Below, in pieces: positions 42,840 to 54,345 of a DNA stretch of 64,000 nucleotides (position 1 is the stretch's first letter; the number at the start of each line of letters is the position of its first letter). The notes beneath the pieces are model-generated. The model did no database searches and was not told the DNA's origin. It saw only the letters and a list, made by a program, of their open reading frames with translations. The stretch lies in NCBI RefSeq assembly GCF_024139115.2, contig NC_085140.1, forward strand, positions 295,831,293 to 295,895,292, given 5' to 3'. This stretch comes from Armigeres subalbatus (taxonomy: Eukaryota > Arthropoda > Insecta > Diptera > Culicidae). A program made the position numbers and the translations under genes.

Positions 42840-43038
42840 ATGTAGGGATTGAGATGGATATAATCAAATTATATAGATTGAATAGAATAAGAGGGCATAT
42901 ACGTTAGTCATGAGAACCAGATGCGAGAGTGACGAAGTCAGATTTCAGTTTTGTGATGTATTTCACGGGAAGTAGTATTGATTCCGAGCTGCTGCGGATC
43001 GAGCAGCAGCTGGAGACGGCTGATTCGGATGCAGACGA
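42840..43038 (+). repeat. Dispersed direct repeat, copy 2 (empty site)
   Basis: Same sequence as 34870-35283 without the MITE. It continues into a plus-strand frame (to 43144) with DSELLRIEQQLETADSDADD that I do not recognise and that might be the start of an element's coding region. Confidence 0.65.
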
Positions 43039-43444
43039 CAAAAAGAATTTATGCAACAGTTTGGTGATGTTATTTCTATCCAAAGCGAGAAATGGAAACA
43101 TCACTTCCCTGGAGTTTCTAACGGAGTACGAGTGCTACAGATGAGACTCAAGCAATCCATACCATTATTCATAACTATTGGAAAGGACATCTCCTTAGTG
43201 ATTCACCCAAGCAGCCTAAAACTAAAACGACGACCAGCTATCGACATCTAGCTCAACAGAATGCATCGAAGCGACGAACAAAAGGCGGCTATCGACACGC
43301 ACAGCACATTTGAAAAAGAAGATTTGCACTGATCATTGTGTCCAACCCATCTGGTTTTCTGTAAGCGGATCTAATTAGTAATTGTGAAATTGTAAACAAA
43401 ATTTCAAAAGTGCTCGAATCCGTTATGCTTTTTCGCACTTGAGC

Positions 43445-43720
43445 CTATAAATAAATTCCAAAAAAATCTGGTATCTCTGCTCTGCTCCCTTTAGCAAATT
43501 TATCCGCGAAAACAATCTTGAATCCTAAAGGAACTGGTTTCGCATATGTTTCATTATCCATCAAGAAACAACCGTTGACTTTCGTCAGACAATTTTCGTT
43601 GGTATAGCCTACGGGTCCGAGTTCTGGCCGCTGTTTGTTGTTTGATGAATTGTTTACTTGCTCGGTAACATTTATATCCTTCCCGGAAACGGATTCGCCA
43701 CACAGTTCAACGGACGACAT
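43445..43720 (-). CDS. Unrecognised 91-codon open frame
   Basis: A minus-strand frame starts MSSVELCGESVSGKDINVTE and ends DFFGIYL with a stop, directly upstream of the target duplication of the retroelement at 43760. No domain is recognised. It has moderately gene-like amino-acid composition, but no splice or promoter context. It could be a host exon, a retrotransposon remnant or chance. Confidence 0.2.
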   Translation of the reverse strand: MSSVELCGESVSGKDINVTEQVNNSSNNKQRPELGPVGYTNENCLTKVNGCFLMDNETYAKPVPLGFKIVFADKFAKGSRAEIPDFFGIYL

Positions 43721-43734
43721 TCAGTTTTTTTCGC

Positions 43735-44273
43735 CAAATCATAATCGGGCATATTGAGAGAGAAAGTGAAAATCTGTTTCTTTTCCAGTCGAGTTTTTCC
43801 AATAAGCGGATCGGCCGGTCACCGAAATTTTGTTCTGCATTGTGCGGGTGAGTAAATTGATCAGAAAGGGAAAATGTTGTTCGCATCCAGTTGTGTAGTG
43901 CGGTGGATAATTAAAATATTTAGCGTTCGTTCGATTTTTGTTTTTGTTTTAAATCAACCACACTCTCCGTACCCCATATATCCAACATCCCAGTGATTTC
44001 TCGTGAAGGTGCAGATGACTCGTCGGCTTCTATCAAAGTGAGTATCACGTCAACAATTTCCTACCTATTCCTTAATTGACCTGCATTCGGACACGGCCGG
44101 CGCTGGTATTGCTTATTTTTTGGGTCACCTGTTCTTACACTTTGAAAATGATGTTAGTCCCAAACTTCATCTGTTGGTTCTCTGTGTAATTACAGCTGAA
44201 CTGGTAATAACCGAGTAGCAACCGTGGGCGGTCAATCATGCTCATGCTCAAATCATAATCGGGCATATTGAGA
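43735..44273 (+). mobile_element. 5'-truncated relative of the 21251-22920 retroelement, 25-bp target duplication
   Basis: The 489-bp body (43760-44248) ends GTCAATCATGCTCATGCT and is flanked by perfect 25-bp copies beginning CAAATCATAATCGGGCATAT (43735-43759 and 44249-44273). It shares GACTCGTCGGCTTCTATC, CGGACACGGCCGGCGCTGG and GTAGCAACCGTGGGCGGTC with the minus-strand element at 21251. It is shorter at the 5' end, as expected for target-primed reverse transcription. No coding sequence. Confidence 0.8.
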
Positions 44274-46766
44274 TTGATTTTCCAAATAACGTTGATCCGC
44301 ATTTGACTGTTTGACTTACAATTTTAAAAATCGATTATCTTCAATGTAGAACATAATTTGGAAAATTTCCAATATTGTCATTCGAAAAATTGATGATTAT
44401 GCGATATACACCCATTCAACACTTTTCTGCAGGATTGATTTTTAAAATCGGTAAAAAAATTGGCCCTTTCTGAAAGTTAATCCAGATTAATCTTTGAAAA
44501 AATAAATATTTATGTAAAGTGTATTTTTTCTGTGACTAAGTCTTCATGTCCAGAAAGTGTCATTGAAGACAGAGAAGTGCTGCCGGGTCCGAATAGGATT
44601 TGGCGCGAGTGTTCACTATTTTATGAAATTCGAAAAAAGAGTTGAGTAGACCTGATTAGAAAAAAAATACATTGGGAGTAAACGATATTCCTTAATCGTT
44701 ATTACTTAAAATCAGTTGATTTCATCTAAAAGTTCCAAACGTAAGCAAGATCAGTCAATGTCGAAAGTTTTGTTCAGCATCGACTGAACAATCGGCCACC
44801 GTAAAACGCCCCTTTCCCCACCAGATAGTTATGTGTCGTGCGAAATTATCTATTCCGTGTTGGTTGGCTCCGTGTAGCCCATTAGTGTGATAAGCAATAA
44901 TCAATTTGTGCAATTTAAATTAGCGAGCATCTGTTTTCCGATGTCAAATAGATCCCATTTGCTTAGGTGCCGGTCCGATAGCGCTACTCTGTTGCACTAC
45001 TCTGCTGGGGCTGCTAGTTGCAATATTTAGTTGGAATCGCTAACCTAACGGATAAGCTCCCTATCGCAATCGATGATCGTACACAATCTGCGGCTCGTGG
45101 GATCAAGCTGCGGCGTTCGTAGTCCGTTGTCTTAATTCGCTCGGGATGGCGACCGAGCGGACCCGTAGGTTGGAAGCCGCTGCTACCGTTGCACTATCAT
45201 AATCACGCGTTAAGTTGCTCAGATGCGCGCACACGCATGGAGGTAATTTGAATAATTTCGTAACTGCGGTAGAACCTGGTGGTCGCGCGATCGCATGTTC
45301 GCTAATGATATTATTATCGTATCGCGTCGTATCGGACGGAGGTGAAATCCACCGGTTTTTTGCTTCGATTGGGCGTCACCATCAGCTGTTCGGGCGGAGC
45401 TGATGATCAATGTGACGTGCTAATATATTCGAGAGGTTGCAAAATTTAACGCTGACGCTGACTGGTTTGTTGCAGATGGTGGCATCGGTACAGGAACCAC
45501 CTGTTGCCGTTGCTAATAGAATTAATTAATTTATGGGTTTCGCGAATCAATAATCGCATTAGTTTAAATGGTTCAAGTTCAACGTTTGAGAACTTCCTCA
45601 ACAATGATAACCTTCATGCTTCAGATGGTTTGGGTTTATTTGGGATTGGCAGGCCTCAGTACAGAACAGTTTTTAGAAAGTCGCTCTTGGGGTGCCGGAA
45701 TCGGAATTGTAATTACAAATCATAATACTCAAGTGTCTGAACTTATTATAATCAAATAATCATTTAGATTTATGATTTTCCGTGAGCTTCATTAACAAAA
45801 GCTTTACAAATATGTTTCTATTATTGTGCGTCATTGCCAACATATTTTTGTAACAAAACTACTAATGAAAATAAAATAATTTCAAATCAATATTACAAAT
45901 TTGCAAAACATTCCACGTTTGCGTTTTTATTGTTTCCTAGTCATGTGTCGAGACTTATATAGAAACGATTTTTCTATTATGAAATGTTTCTTTTCCAGTT
46001 TGAAATTTTCAGTTTATTTCTGAGTTTATGACAATCATGGACAATGAATTCCACTAAAATACTAATGTACTAATTCAACTTCTATCATACTGGTTAAAAT
46101 GAAAATAAGTTGTTCAAAAGGAATTAAAAGTAACAAAGTGCAAAAGAGTTAGGGTTCCCGTTTGTTAATATGTAAAAATTATAAAATCTACTGACACGTA
46201 CACATTGTGGAATGAAGGGGTGTGGACTGTGGAGAATCCCTTGCTTATTCATTGGATCTAAATGCATTTTTCATCAGTTTCCATACGGCAAACATAATCA
46301 AAGCTAATAAATCTTGATTATGTTCTTGTTCACCTTGAATTTTATGTAATCCAAGTGATACGACATTAAATTTGTAATAAAGGAACTAAATTTACTATGA
46401 TTGGTTTTATTTACTGCTATTCAGTTCTTATAATTGGTTCATGACAAAACAAACCGCAGGAAAATAATTGGTTTGATGGAATCTGTATCTTGATGAACAT
46501 TTTATAGCTCATTATTACACAAAACACAATCATACGCCACAAATTATCACGCTATAAAGTGCATTATCTATTTACGGCCCTGATAAAAAATGAGACCTTT
46601 CCAAAAAACAATAAACGAGCATTTTAAAGCCTCTTGATAACACTGACCATATAACTACACATGAATCAATCAGCTGTAGATAAAACCTGATGGTAAATGA
46701 TCTAGAACTTATTAAACGTCATACCTATACAAAACGGTAACCACTTTCCCGTTTTCCTTTCCGCAG
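44274..46766. other. Mostly unique sequence upstream of the transporter exons
   Basis: No transposon structure is recognised. The part from 44780 to 45480 has higher G+C and looks single-copy. An acceptor-like TTGTTGCAG before ATGGTGGCATCGG (45476) could start an exon, but no suitable donor follows. The upstream exon of the transporter should end one base into a codon; I could not find it. Confidence 0.3.
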
Positions 46767-47845
46767 TTTTCATCATCCCGCAGCGGGTGATCCTGGCGAT
46801 CTTCGGCTTCCTGGCGATCCTCAATGCCTACACGATGCGAATCTCGCTCTCGATCGCCATCACCGAGATGGTGAACAAGACGAGCTCGGCGGAGCAGGAG
46901 GACGGCGTCTGTCCGATCGATGACAACGCCAACCTGGAGGACTACACCGGCGGGGAATTTAACTGGGACCAGGAGCTGCAGGGCATCATCCTGTCCTCGT
47001 TCTACTGGGGCTACGTGATCACGCATCTGCCCGGTGGTATACTGGCGGAAAAATTCGGTGGCAAGTGGACGCTAAGTTTGGGCATCCTGTCGACGGCGTT
47101 CTTCACGTTGATTACGCCGTGGGCGGTCAGTGCCGGTGGTTCGACGGCGCTGATTGTGATCCGAGTGCTGATGGGTTTGGGCGAAGGCACTACGTTTCCG
47201 GCGCTGAGTGCCCTGCTGGCGTCGTGGATTCCGCTGAAGGAGCGCAGTAAGTTGGGCTCGTTGGTGTTCGGTGGTGGACAGGTTGGCACAATTTTGGGCA
47301 ATTTGATCTCCGGATATTTGCTGGACAGCTTTGATGGATGGTCGTCGGTGTTTTACTTCTTCGGAGGATTGGGAGTTGTATGGTTCATACTGTTTGTAAG
47401 TTTGAGAGTTGATATGAGCCATGCGGAGAATTTGGAGCTAAATTTGATTTATCATTACAGACTCTGCTCTGCTACAGTGACCCGGAATCGCATCCATTCA
47501 TCAGTGAGAAGGAGAAAGATTTCCTCAAGCGAGAGCTGGGCTCTCTGACGCGTGACAAAACCCTCCCGCCAACTCCGTGGCGCTTCATTTTGACGAGTGT
47601 TCCGATGGTGGCGCTGGTTTGTGCTCAGATCGGTCACGATTGGGGATTCTTCATCATGGTGACGGATTTGCCCAAGTATATGAGCGATGTGCTGCGGTTT
47701 TCGATCAAGGACAATGGACTGTACTCCTCACTTCCGTATCTGGTGATGTGGATCGTTTCGCTCTCGACTGGTGTGCTGAGCGATTGGTTGATCACGTCAG
47801 GAAAAATGACAATCACCTTCGGGCGGAAGCTCTTTACCACTATTG
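46767..47845 (+). CDS. SLC17-family (phosphate/sialin-like) transporter, two internal exons
   Basis: Exon 1 shown here is 46767-47395, after an acceptor TTTCCGCAG. The intron is 47396-47460 (GTAAGT...TTACAG), exon 2 is 47461-47845, then the donor GTAAGT. The product is a major-facilitator membrane protein of the SLC17 anion/phosphate cotransporter group. It begins FIIPQRVILAIFGFLAILNA (TM1). A hydrophilic loop is followed by SSFYWGYVITHLPGGILAEK (TM2 and the family loop), RVLMGLGEGTTFPALSALLA, SWIPLKERSKLGSLVFGGGQ and FYFFGGLGVVWFILF (TM6). Exon 2 gives CYSDPESHPFISEKEKDFLK (central loop), AQIGHDWGFFIMVTDLPKYM and SSLPYLVMWIVSLSTGVLSD. Together these are about 338 residues of a family usually near 480-530. 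The N-terminal few dozen residues and TM9-12 lie on exons not seen. Frames are intact and codon use is G/C-rich, unlike the surroundings, so it is probably functional. The true substrate is unknown. Confidence 0.9.
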
Positions 47846-49029
47846 GTAAGTATTGATCTGTTTCTTTCTATCTTTATTTTTTTCATGATGTTGAAAGCTC
47901 AAAATCAATCCACCTTGGAGTTTCAAAATGAAATTTCCAGATGTTCATTATCTTTATTATTTTCTTGGAATTCTCATTCACTAGACTAGATTCCAAGAAT
48001 CCATACATAGTATCCGCATTATCTGGTTTCAACAGCTGGGTACACTCTGGCTCCGTAACGATTTACGGCAAATGAACCTACCAAATAAATTATAGTTAAA
48101 AAAAAAAAACAACTGTGTACATGCCGTAATCTTTTTTGTGTACAGGAGTTGGACTAAATGGTCAGTACAATGGTCAAGAATTTGGTCAAGAACTGAATCA
48201 AATCTAGGATCAGATCAACAAATCCAGGATTTGTCCTGAATTCTTTGGGAGTATATAAAAATCGTGTATTTCAGCCTTAAATTTTGAATTGATATTGGAG
48301 CTCGAGGGGTCCAAGGTGTTATAATTGACAGATGTGTGTGAGGGCTTGGAGGTTTGGGAATCGGTGACAACATGTGTAGGCTTCAAGATTTTGTCAATGG
48401 CATGAATTATGTAACTTGTGTGGCAAGTATAATGGATGCACAACACCGATCAAGAATATTTCTCACCTGAAAGCATGCTAGGCCGGATCATGCATCGAAC
48501 TCGCCATCTCCGTATTAGCAATCTTACGCATTTGCTGGTAAAAGGCAAACTGGAGACCCAATGGAGGTTTTAATGCACATTTGAAACTTAGGCAATTTAC
48601 AAGCCGGTGAAACTATAATTGGACCCAAAATGGCATGTAGTTAGGTATCCTTTTCCATCTGTGTTCTACGACATTTAGAATGCGGTGAGGTTTGAACTTG
48701 ATTCTTCCTGCTTCAGATCTTAAAATACATTTTCGCGTCCAGAACGAAGAACACTTCGATCTTTCCAAATTCGGAAGCATTTCTTCCTCTGTCGCAATTT
48801 GGTAATTTGCGCGTTTCCTAATTTCCGTTGGGTCCAAACATAATTGTAGTTATTGCATAGCGGTTTGCCGCTCCCGCCAGCGTTTGCTGTTTTGGACTGC
48901 ACGCCATCGTATAACCTTCGGACAAAACAACCCGTTTGAGAGATGTTTTGCGCTTCTAAACGTTGTTGAAGGCTTTGATTTCAATGTGAGTAGAGTTTAT
49001 TTTAAATGTTTGTTATTAGTACAACTAGA
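47846..49029 (+). other. Start of a long intron, unassigned sequence
   Basis: Begins with the donor GTAAGTATT of the transporter. No following transporter exon appears before 64000, so everything to the right edge is probably intronic. No feature is recognised in this part; the frames at 48613-48902 (-) are unsupported. Confidence 0.4.
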
Positions 49030-49258
49030 TACCGTCGTGCGGGGCTTCTTTTGACTCCGGGGCTACTTTGGATTTTAGATTTTTTGAAAAAAATAAACGG
49101 AAAAAATACCAAATTTGAAACAGAAAGTTGCCATCCAACTATCAACAAAACAGCCGTTTGATGATAATGGCAATTTTATAGTAATTTTCGTTATAATTCT
49201 TGTTTTAAAATGTCCAAAGTAGCCCCTGATTTGTCAAAAGAAGCCCCGCACGACGGTA
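49030..49258. mobile_element. TA-flanked MITE (225 bp)
   Basis: TA borders (49030-49031, 49257-49258) enclose ends CCGTCGTGCGGGGCTTCTTT and AAAGAAGCCCCGCACGACGG, perfect at the termini. The inverted match continues through GGGGCTACTTTGGA with a small gap, about 40 bp in all. It fits a Tc1/mariner-type MITE. Confidence 0.85.
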
Positions 49259-49789
49259 TGTAAGTTTTAATCAGTCTGTATACAGTCATAGCTGAAGACA
49301 AAGTGAAATAAAATAAAAATAAAATATTAGTTTTTTCCTTTTGCTTCACTATAACTAAGCCATCTGACTCTACTCGACCTCCCCTGTAACAATTCGGGCC
49401 GCCAAAATTAGCTACAACCACGACTCACCATAGCCTCACTGAATTGTCATCCGATTTATCTTCACTTCAATTCGGCGTCCCAGCCGCCCATCCAATCCCC
49501 ATGCTCCCGCTGGAGATCAAGGTCAGTCTCCAATGGATCATCAGTGGGTTCTGGAACAACCTAATCTCGACCTGCCCATCGACGACAGCTCTCGTGGATC
49601 ATATATTTCCAAGATGTCAACCGTACTTCTGCGGCTCCGTGGACCGAACACTCTGAACACAATACAAATGAACCGGCAAGATTGGTATAAATATCAGGCA
49701 CTTGGGTAGCAATTAGGGTTTTCGAGAAATCCCCTTCAATGTCATAGGCATCTTTAAGGACCGTTGTAAACTTCTCGTTAGGATACCGG
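49259..49789. other. Unassigned intronic sequence
   Basis: The plus-strand frame at 49444-49656 is unsupported. The text near 49490-49650 is more G/C-rich than its flanks, but no domain is recognised. Confidence 0.2.
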
Positions 49790-50060
49790 TTACGAGGTAG
49801 GACCGTTTGGCCAAACAATATTTGGTCGAACAGTTCGTTAGGCCGTAACCCACCTAGCCGAAACTCATTTGGTCGAAAATACCACGAAAATACGCAAAGG
49901 TCATACGGCCGAAAATGTTTTGCAAACAAACTGGACATTTGACGAAAAAGTCGTTTGGCCGAATAAGTCATTATGCCGAAAATGCCCTTCAACCAAAATT
50001 GTTGTTTGATAGAAAGGGTCATTTGACCAAACGGGCAGTCGAAGGGTATACCTCGATAGG
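49790..50060. repeat. Degenerate GGCCGAAA satellite
   Basis: Words such as TTTGGCCAAACA, CATTTGGTCGAAAATA and TCGTTTGGCCGAATAAG repeat about every 20-30 bp with heavy drift. A longer array of the same family occupies 62935-63990. Confidence 0.65.
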
Positions 50061-50224
50061 CGTAAGTACGTTAAGCATAAGGACGTTAGGCATAAAATGC
50101 CACAAAGAATAGTCCATGACATAGAGAAGGTAAAATTATGCCTAATATATTTGTGCCTAAATTACGTAACCCTGACGACACTGACCTACGTCCGAAAATG
50201 TCTGAAAGTGGAGGTGGGAAACGA

Positions 50225-50400
50225 GATGTTACAGTGAGAATTCATAATGAGAAACGAGAAATGGGAAGTAGAAATGTGCGACGTTTCACTTCCCATTTCG
50301 TACTCCTTATTTCCCATTTCTTATATGGCACTTCTCACTTCTCGTTTCCCACTTATCACTACCCATTTCTTCAGACTCTTCAGAGTGAGAAATGAGAAGG
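50225..50400. repeat. Degenerate GAGAAATGGGAAGT minisatellite with strand switch
   Basis: GAGAAACGAGAAATGGGAAG units on the plus strand are followed from 50286 by reverse-complement units (CACTTCCCATTTC, TTATTTCCCATTTC, CACTTCTCGTTTCCC). The result is an inverted arrangement of a roughly 13-bp unit. Confidence 0.55.
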
Positions 50401-51599
50401 AAAAAGTCGCATAGCTTACTTCGCATTAGAGGTGTGCGCCGGTTCGAAAATCGGCAGCGGCCATTGTCAGAATTTGGGTCGACACACCGAAAGCCATTTT
50501 AGCCGACGGCATGAATCAGTGTGACAATTTTTTATTATTTTTATTTCTTTGAAAAATAAATCTGATGTTTAAAATACAGGCATACCTCGATGTACACCTG
50601 CGTTATTTTAGTTTACGTACTATAGAAGCGTACGTACTATCGAAGCAAAAAAAATCGTCTTTTTGTTTATTTAGGAGAAGCAGATTGTTTATAAAACCAC
50701 TCGGAAGCCAAAATTTCGATAGAAGGCTCTGTACTCTAAGCATATTTATATTTGATATAGTACACAACGGACCAACAGGCAGATTTTTATTTTAAATGGT
50801 GCCTACGTTACGTGTAGCATTGAGCAAAATAATCGTGTTTTGAGATATGAGGCCAATATTTTTTAAGAAATATTGTATGTTTATGGTTTGGAACATCCAT
50901 AAATTGCGTGACATTGTAGGAGGAATATTTTAAGGATATGTTACACATCGTACATAGTTATGCATGTTTCTACAAAAAAGCGACGATTGTGGGTGATAAA
51001 TCACTACATTTTGACATGACGTATTTTATGGATTTCTCATATAGATGTTATGGTTATGAAAAGCTTTAGGGTTGCACTGAGCTGTCACTGTCGTTGCCTC
51101 TCTATTGGCTCCACTGACGCTTTCTCACCAAAGCGTCAAACTATCAGCTATAGCAACAGTCGCATCGCGTTGGTTTGCAGAAACCTTTATTATGATTCGT
51201 AATTTTATGAGTATAAGATGCGTATAAGATGTATAACATAAAAAGTAAAATGAGTATAAAGATAATAAGAAAACTGATTCCGAAGATGTAAAAAAGGGGT
51301 AGCTTTCTAAGCTATTTTAATTTTCTCGTATTTGAATCGTTTTGCCTTTCTCATACACCACGATGTAACGGGAAGGCTATATACTCATTAAAAAAAGACT
51401 TTTTGATAGGAGGTCTGGAGGTCTGACCTATCAACTTAGCTCGACGAATTGAGGTGATGTCTATGTATAAAGTCTTTAAATCTAAATCACTGGATTGGGA
51501 TCTACTCACAACTCCAACTAGCGTGGAGCTGATCTCTGACCAAAACGTGCGTCATGGGAAAATATCTTTGGCAACATGGCCACTAGATCCCTTTCAACA
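50401..51599. other. Unassigned intronic sequence
   Basis: No gene or element recognised. The text GTTTTGCCTTTCTCATACAC near 51339 looks like a dispersed mosquito repeat end, but no boundary was found. Confidence 0.25.
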
Positions 51600-52634
51600 T
51601 ATTCTCGGTTAAACATGAAGATACTTTTCTAAAAATGTGGGAATTGTTCTTCAAAAAACTAAGAATCCTAGAACGCCCCCTAAAATTCCTTCTAGAAATT
51701 ATTTCGTTTTTCAGTCTGAAATTATTTTATAACTTTATTTGAAATTTGTTTGGAATTTCAAAAATATTATCCTCTGAAAATTCCTTATGAAAATCATTTG
51801 AAAAAAAAAACTTCTTGTTAGAGAATTTCTCTTAGATTTGTTTAAGATACTCTTCTAGAAAGTTGTCCAGTAAATCCATCGAAAAATTCATCAAAAATTT
51901 ATTTAAAAAATCCTTCTGGAACTCAAACCAGGAATCCCAAAGCGAATTTCTTCAGGAATTGCTTTAGGATATTCTCTAGGAAATCCTTCGGATATTCCCA
52001 CAAACATTCCTCAGGAAATTCTTCCTGAAAAATGAGCCTCCCGGAGCAGTTTTTGTAGAAATTTTCTGCAGAAAAGCTTGAGAAATTTCTGCGGGAATTA
52101 CAAAACGAATTTCCGGGGAATTCTTGAAGAAATTTTCGGGGAGCTTATAAATATATCTCTGGAGGAATTCTTGAAATAATCTCCGGTGAAATCTTGACGG
52201 AGTTTTTGAAAGAATTCATGGAGGAAATTCTGGAAGCAAAAATAGGAGAGGTTCTAGAGAAATTTCCGGGGATATTGTTTTAAAATATTGCTGGAAATTC
52301 CTTGAAAAAACTAGCGGAAAATCCTTTGCGGAAATTTCATAGGAAGAATCCACAGACATTTTTGAGCAGTATCTTCTGGAACAACTCCCTAAATAATTTC
52401 CAGAGGAATTCCAAGGGGAATTTTCGGAGATAATTCCGAAAGAGTTTTGATGACGCTTTTGGAAAAATATCTTGAGAAATAGCCAGATGAGTTTGCAGAC
52501 GAATTTCTCAAGGAATTTCCGGGATAATTCCCGAAGAAAAAGATACCTTTACAATGTTCCGGGAGAGTTCTAGGAGGAATTATGGAAAGTTAGTAGGAGG
52601 TGTTTATCGAGGGCTTCCACGTTAGTTTCTGAAG
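51600..52634. repeat. Degenerate GAATT-rich satellite
   Basis: About 1 kb of units such as GGAGGAATTCTTGAAATAAT and AATTTCCGGGGAATTCTTG, followed by the SINE at 52649 which is inserted in it. Confidence 0.65.
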
Positions 52635-53096
52635 AACTTAAAAAGGAAAGGGGGTCCCGTAGCGTAGTTGGCTACACGTTCGCCTTATAAGCGAATGGTC
52701 ATGGGTTCGATTCCCAGCCCCTCCACCAAACCTTCGTCAGTCGCCAGCAGCGCAGTCCGTACGGTGGCGTTTTGGGGGACACGACTCTCCGATACGGCTG
52801 CCTGATGACGACTGACAAAACTGTTCTTCTCGGAGGCACTCCTCCAACGTACTTCGATTAATGGCAACGGAACAAAGCAACGATCACTGGCTTCACCACA
52901 TGGACAAATGAACACAATGGACACACGATGATATGGACTGGCAACGACAACAAAGACGAATTATGGACATCTAAAAATAGATTCTGTGTGGATTCTGTAG
53001 AGCAGAGTTACACAGTAGATCACGGCACAGTAGCGGCTATGAACACAGAGTGCCTACAAAATAAATTTACGAATAAAAAAAAAACTTAAAAAGGAA
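52635..53096 (+). mobile_element. tRNA-headed SINE with 14-bp target duplication
   Basis: The body (52649-53082) begins with a tRNA-like GGTCCCGTAGCGTAGTTGGC, an anticodon-arm-like TTCGCCTTATAAGCGAA and B box GGGTTCGATTCCC. It runs about 330 bp further and ends ACGAATAAAAAAAAA. It is flanked by perfect copies of AACTTAAAAAGGAA (52635-52648, 53083-53096). The head resembles a tRNA with a TAT-type anticodon loop, but its acceptor stem does not pair, so it is not a working tRNA. The target is the GAATT satellite. Confidence 0.8.
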
Positions 53097-53245
53097 TTGC
53101 TGGAAGACCTCGAAGTAATTCATGAATTCATCTTGGTTGAATTTCTGGAGTAACTCCGGAAAGAATGTCAGGAGGAATTTACATGGGAATTCCTGAATGA
53201 TTTTCTGGTGGTAGTTCTGGGATAGGAGCAGTGAAAATTTCAAAG
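53097..53245. repeat. Degenerate GAATT-rich satellite
   Basis: Continuation of the satellite beyond the SINE, ending at the GGAAC target duplication of the BEL element. Confidence 0.6.
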
Positions 53246-53250
53246 GGAAC

Positions 53251-53437
53251 TGTTTGCTTTTCAGCTGTTGACTGCTTGCTGGTCGGAAACCAAGTGAACG
53301 AGTCACCAAGTTCTGACAGTTCAACAACTGTATTTATTGTTTAGAGTAGATAGGTTCAAGGAAGTAATAGAATTTATCATCGTTTACTGATACCAACACC
53401 GTGATACAATTTGAATAGGGTGGTTCATTATCCTACA
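53251..53437 (-). repeat. BEL 3' LTR (187 bp)
   Basis: Plus-strand text TGTTTGCTTTTCAGCTGTTG...GGTTCATTATCCTACA. Shorter than its partner by 14 bp after GATAGGTTC. Confidence 0.9.
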
Positions 53438-53541
53438 TACTCCCCCCGCCATAATCATCTAGTGGTAATAAGCACAGTTTCGATACACATCGCTTAAATT
53501 CACCAATGGTACGAAGAGTAACTACTCGTACCATACCATCT

Positions 53542-53582
53542 TTTTTTTTTTTTTTAATTCTTTATTAAAGTGTTTTTTACAA
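53542..53582 (-). mobile_element. 41-bp poly(A) retro-insertion in the integrase region
   Basis: On the minus strand the insert reads CACTTTAATAAAGAATT followed by about 15 A. It is flanked by perfect 11-bp copies of CCATACCATCT (53531-53541, 53583-53593). A polyadenylation signal, a poly(A) run and a target duplication identify it as an extremely 5'-truncated LINE or messenger 3' end. It breaks the last part of the integrase frame. Confidence 0.8.
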
Positions 53583-53593
53583 CCATACCATCT

Positions 53594-54345
53594 GGCCCTG
53601 GATGCACTTTAACGACTCGTCCAGTTATCCAAGTAAGGGGGCGTAGGTTGTCGTCCTTTAATAAGCATAATTGTCCTATTGCCAGGTTGGGTTGACTGCT
53701 AGATGAAGACTTAGTTCGCTGCTGAAGATTGTATAAATATTCAATTCTCCACCTTTTCCAAAATAGTTGAAGATTTTTTTGAACTTCCTCATAACGATTT
53801 AATCGGTTTGTAGGAAATCCAGTTACATCTTTGTCTGGTAGGGTATTAATCGGACCACCTGTCAGAAAGTGTCCTGGGGTCAGTGGAGTAATATCATTTG
53901 GATCAGAAGACATAGGTGATATAGGCCGTGAGTTTAGACATCCTTCGACTTGCTTTAATAGCGTTAGCATTTTCTCGTAAGTGGGTATACTAGACCCAAG
54001 AACTCGCTTCATGTGATGCTTGACGCTCTTAATTCCCGCTTCCCAGATACCTCCGAAATTAGGTGCTCGAGGAGGAATGAACTTCCATTCAATGCCTTCC
54101 ATAGCACAAAAACTCTTAATGTCCGGTGACACTTCCTGTTCGAATTTATCGGCTAAGATACCTAGCTCAGTTTTAGTACCAACAAAATTAGTACCGTTAT
54201 CACAGTGTATAATGCTACTTCGACCACGTTGGCTGCTGAATCTTCTAAGGGCAGCGATGAAGCAAGAACTCGACAATCCACTCACGAGCTCGATATGCAC
54301 TGCACGAGTAGACAGGCAAATGAACAATGCCACATATACATTCAA
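53594..54345 (-). pseudogene. BEL integrase core and C-terminal domain
   Basis: Minus-strand frame of about 250 residues. An initial YVALFICLSTRAVHIELVSG (core start), CDNGTNFVG (second catalytic aspartate) and FIPPRAPNFGGIWEAGIKSV (catalytic glutamate) give the D,D-35-E core. A C-terminal NLAIGQLCLLKDDNLRPLTW follows, and VHPGPDGMV near the end meets the 41-bp insertion. The N-terminal HHCC zinc finger is broken by a deletion upstream. In an intact BEL element this enzyme joins the DNA copy to the host chromosome; here it is non-functional. Confidence 0.9.

Noticed and set aside
45476..45530. Candidate first coding exon of the transporter (ATGGTGGCATCGG)
   Set aside because: A stop follows within 18 codons and no consensus donor giving the required one-base phase was found.
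52651..52727. tRNA gene with a TAT-type anticodon loop
   Set aside because: The acceptor stem does not pair, the T-stem has a mismatch, and the sequence is the head of a SINE with its own target duplication.
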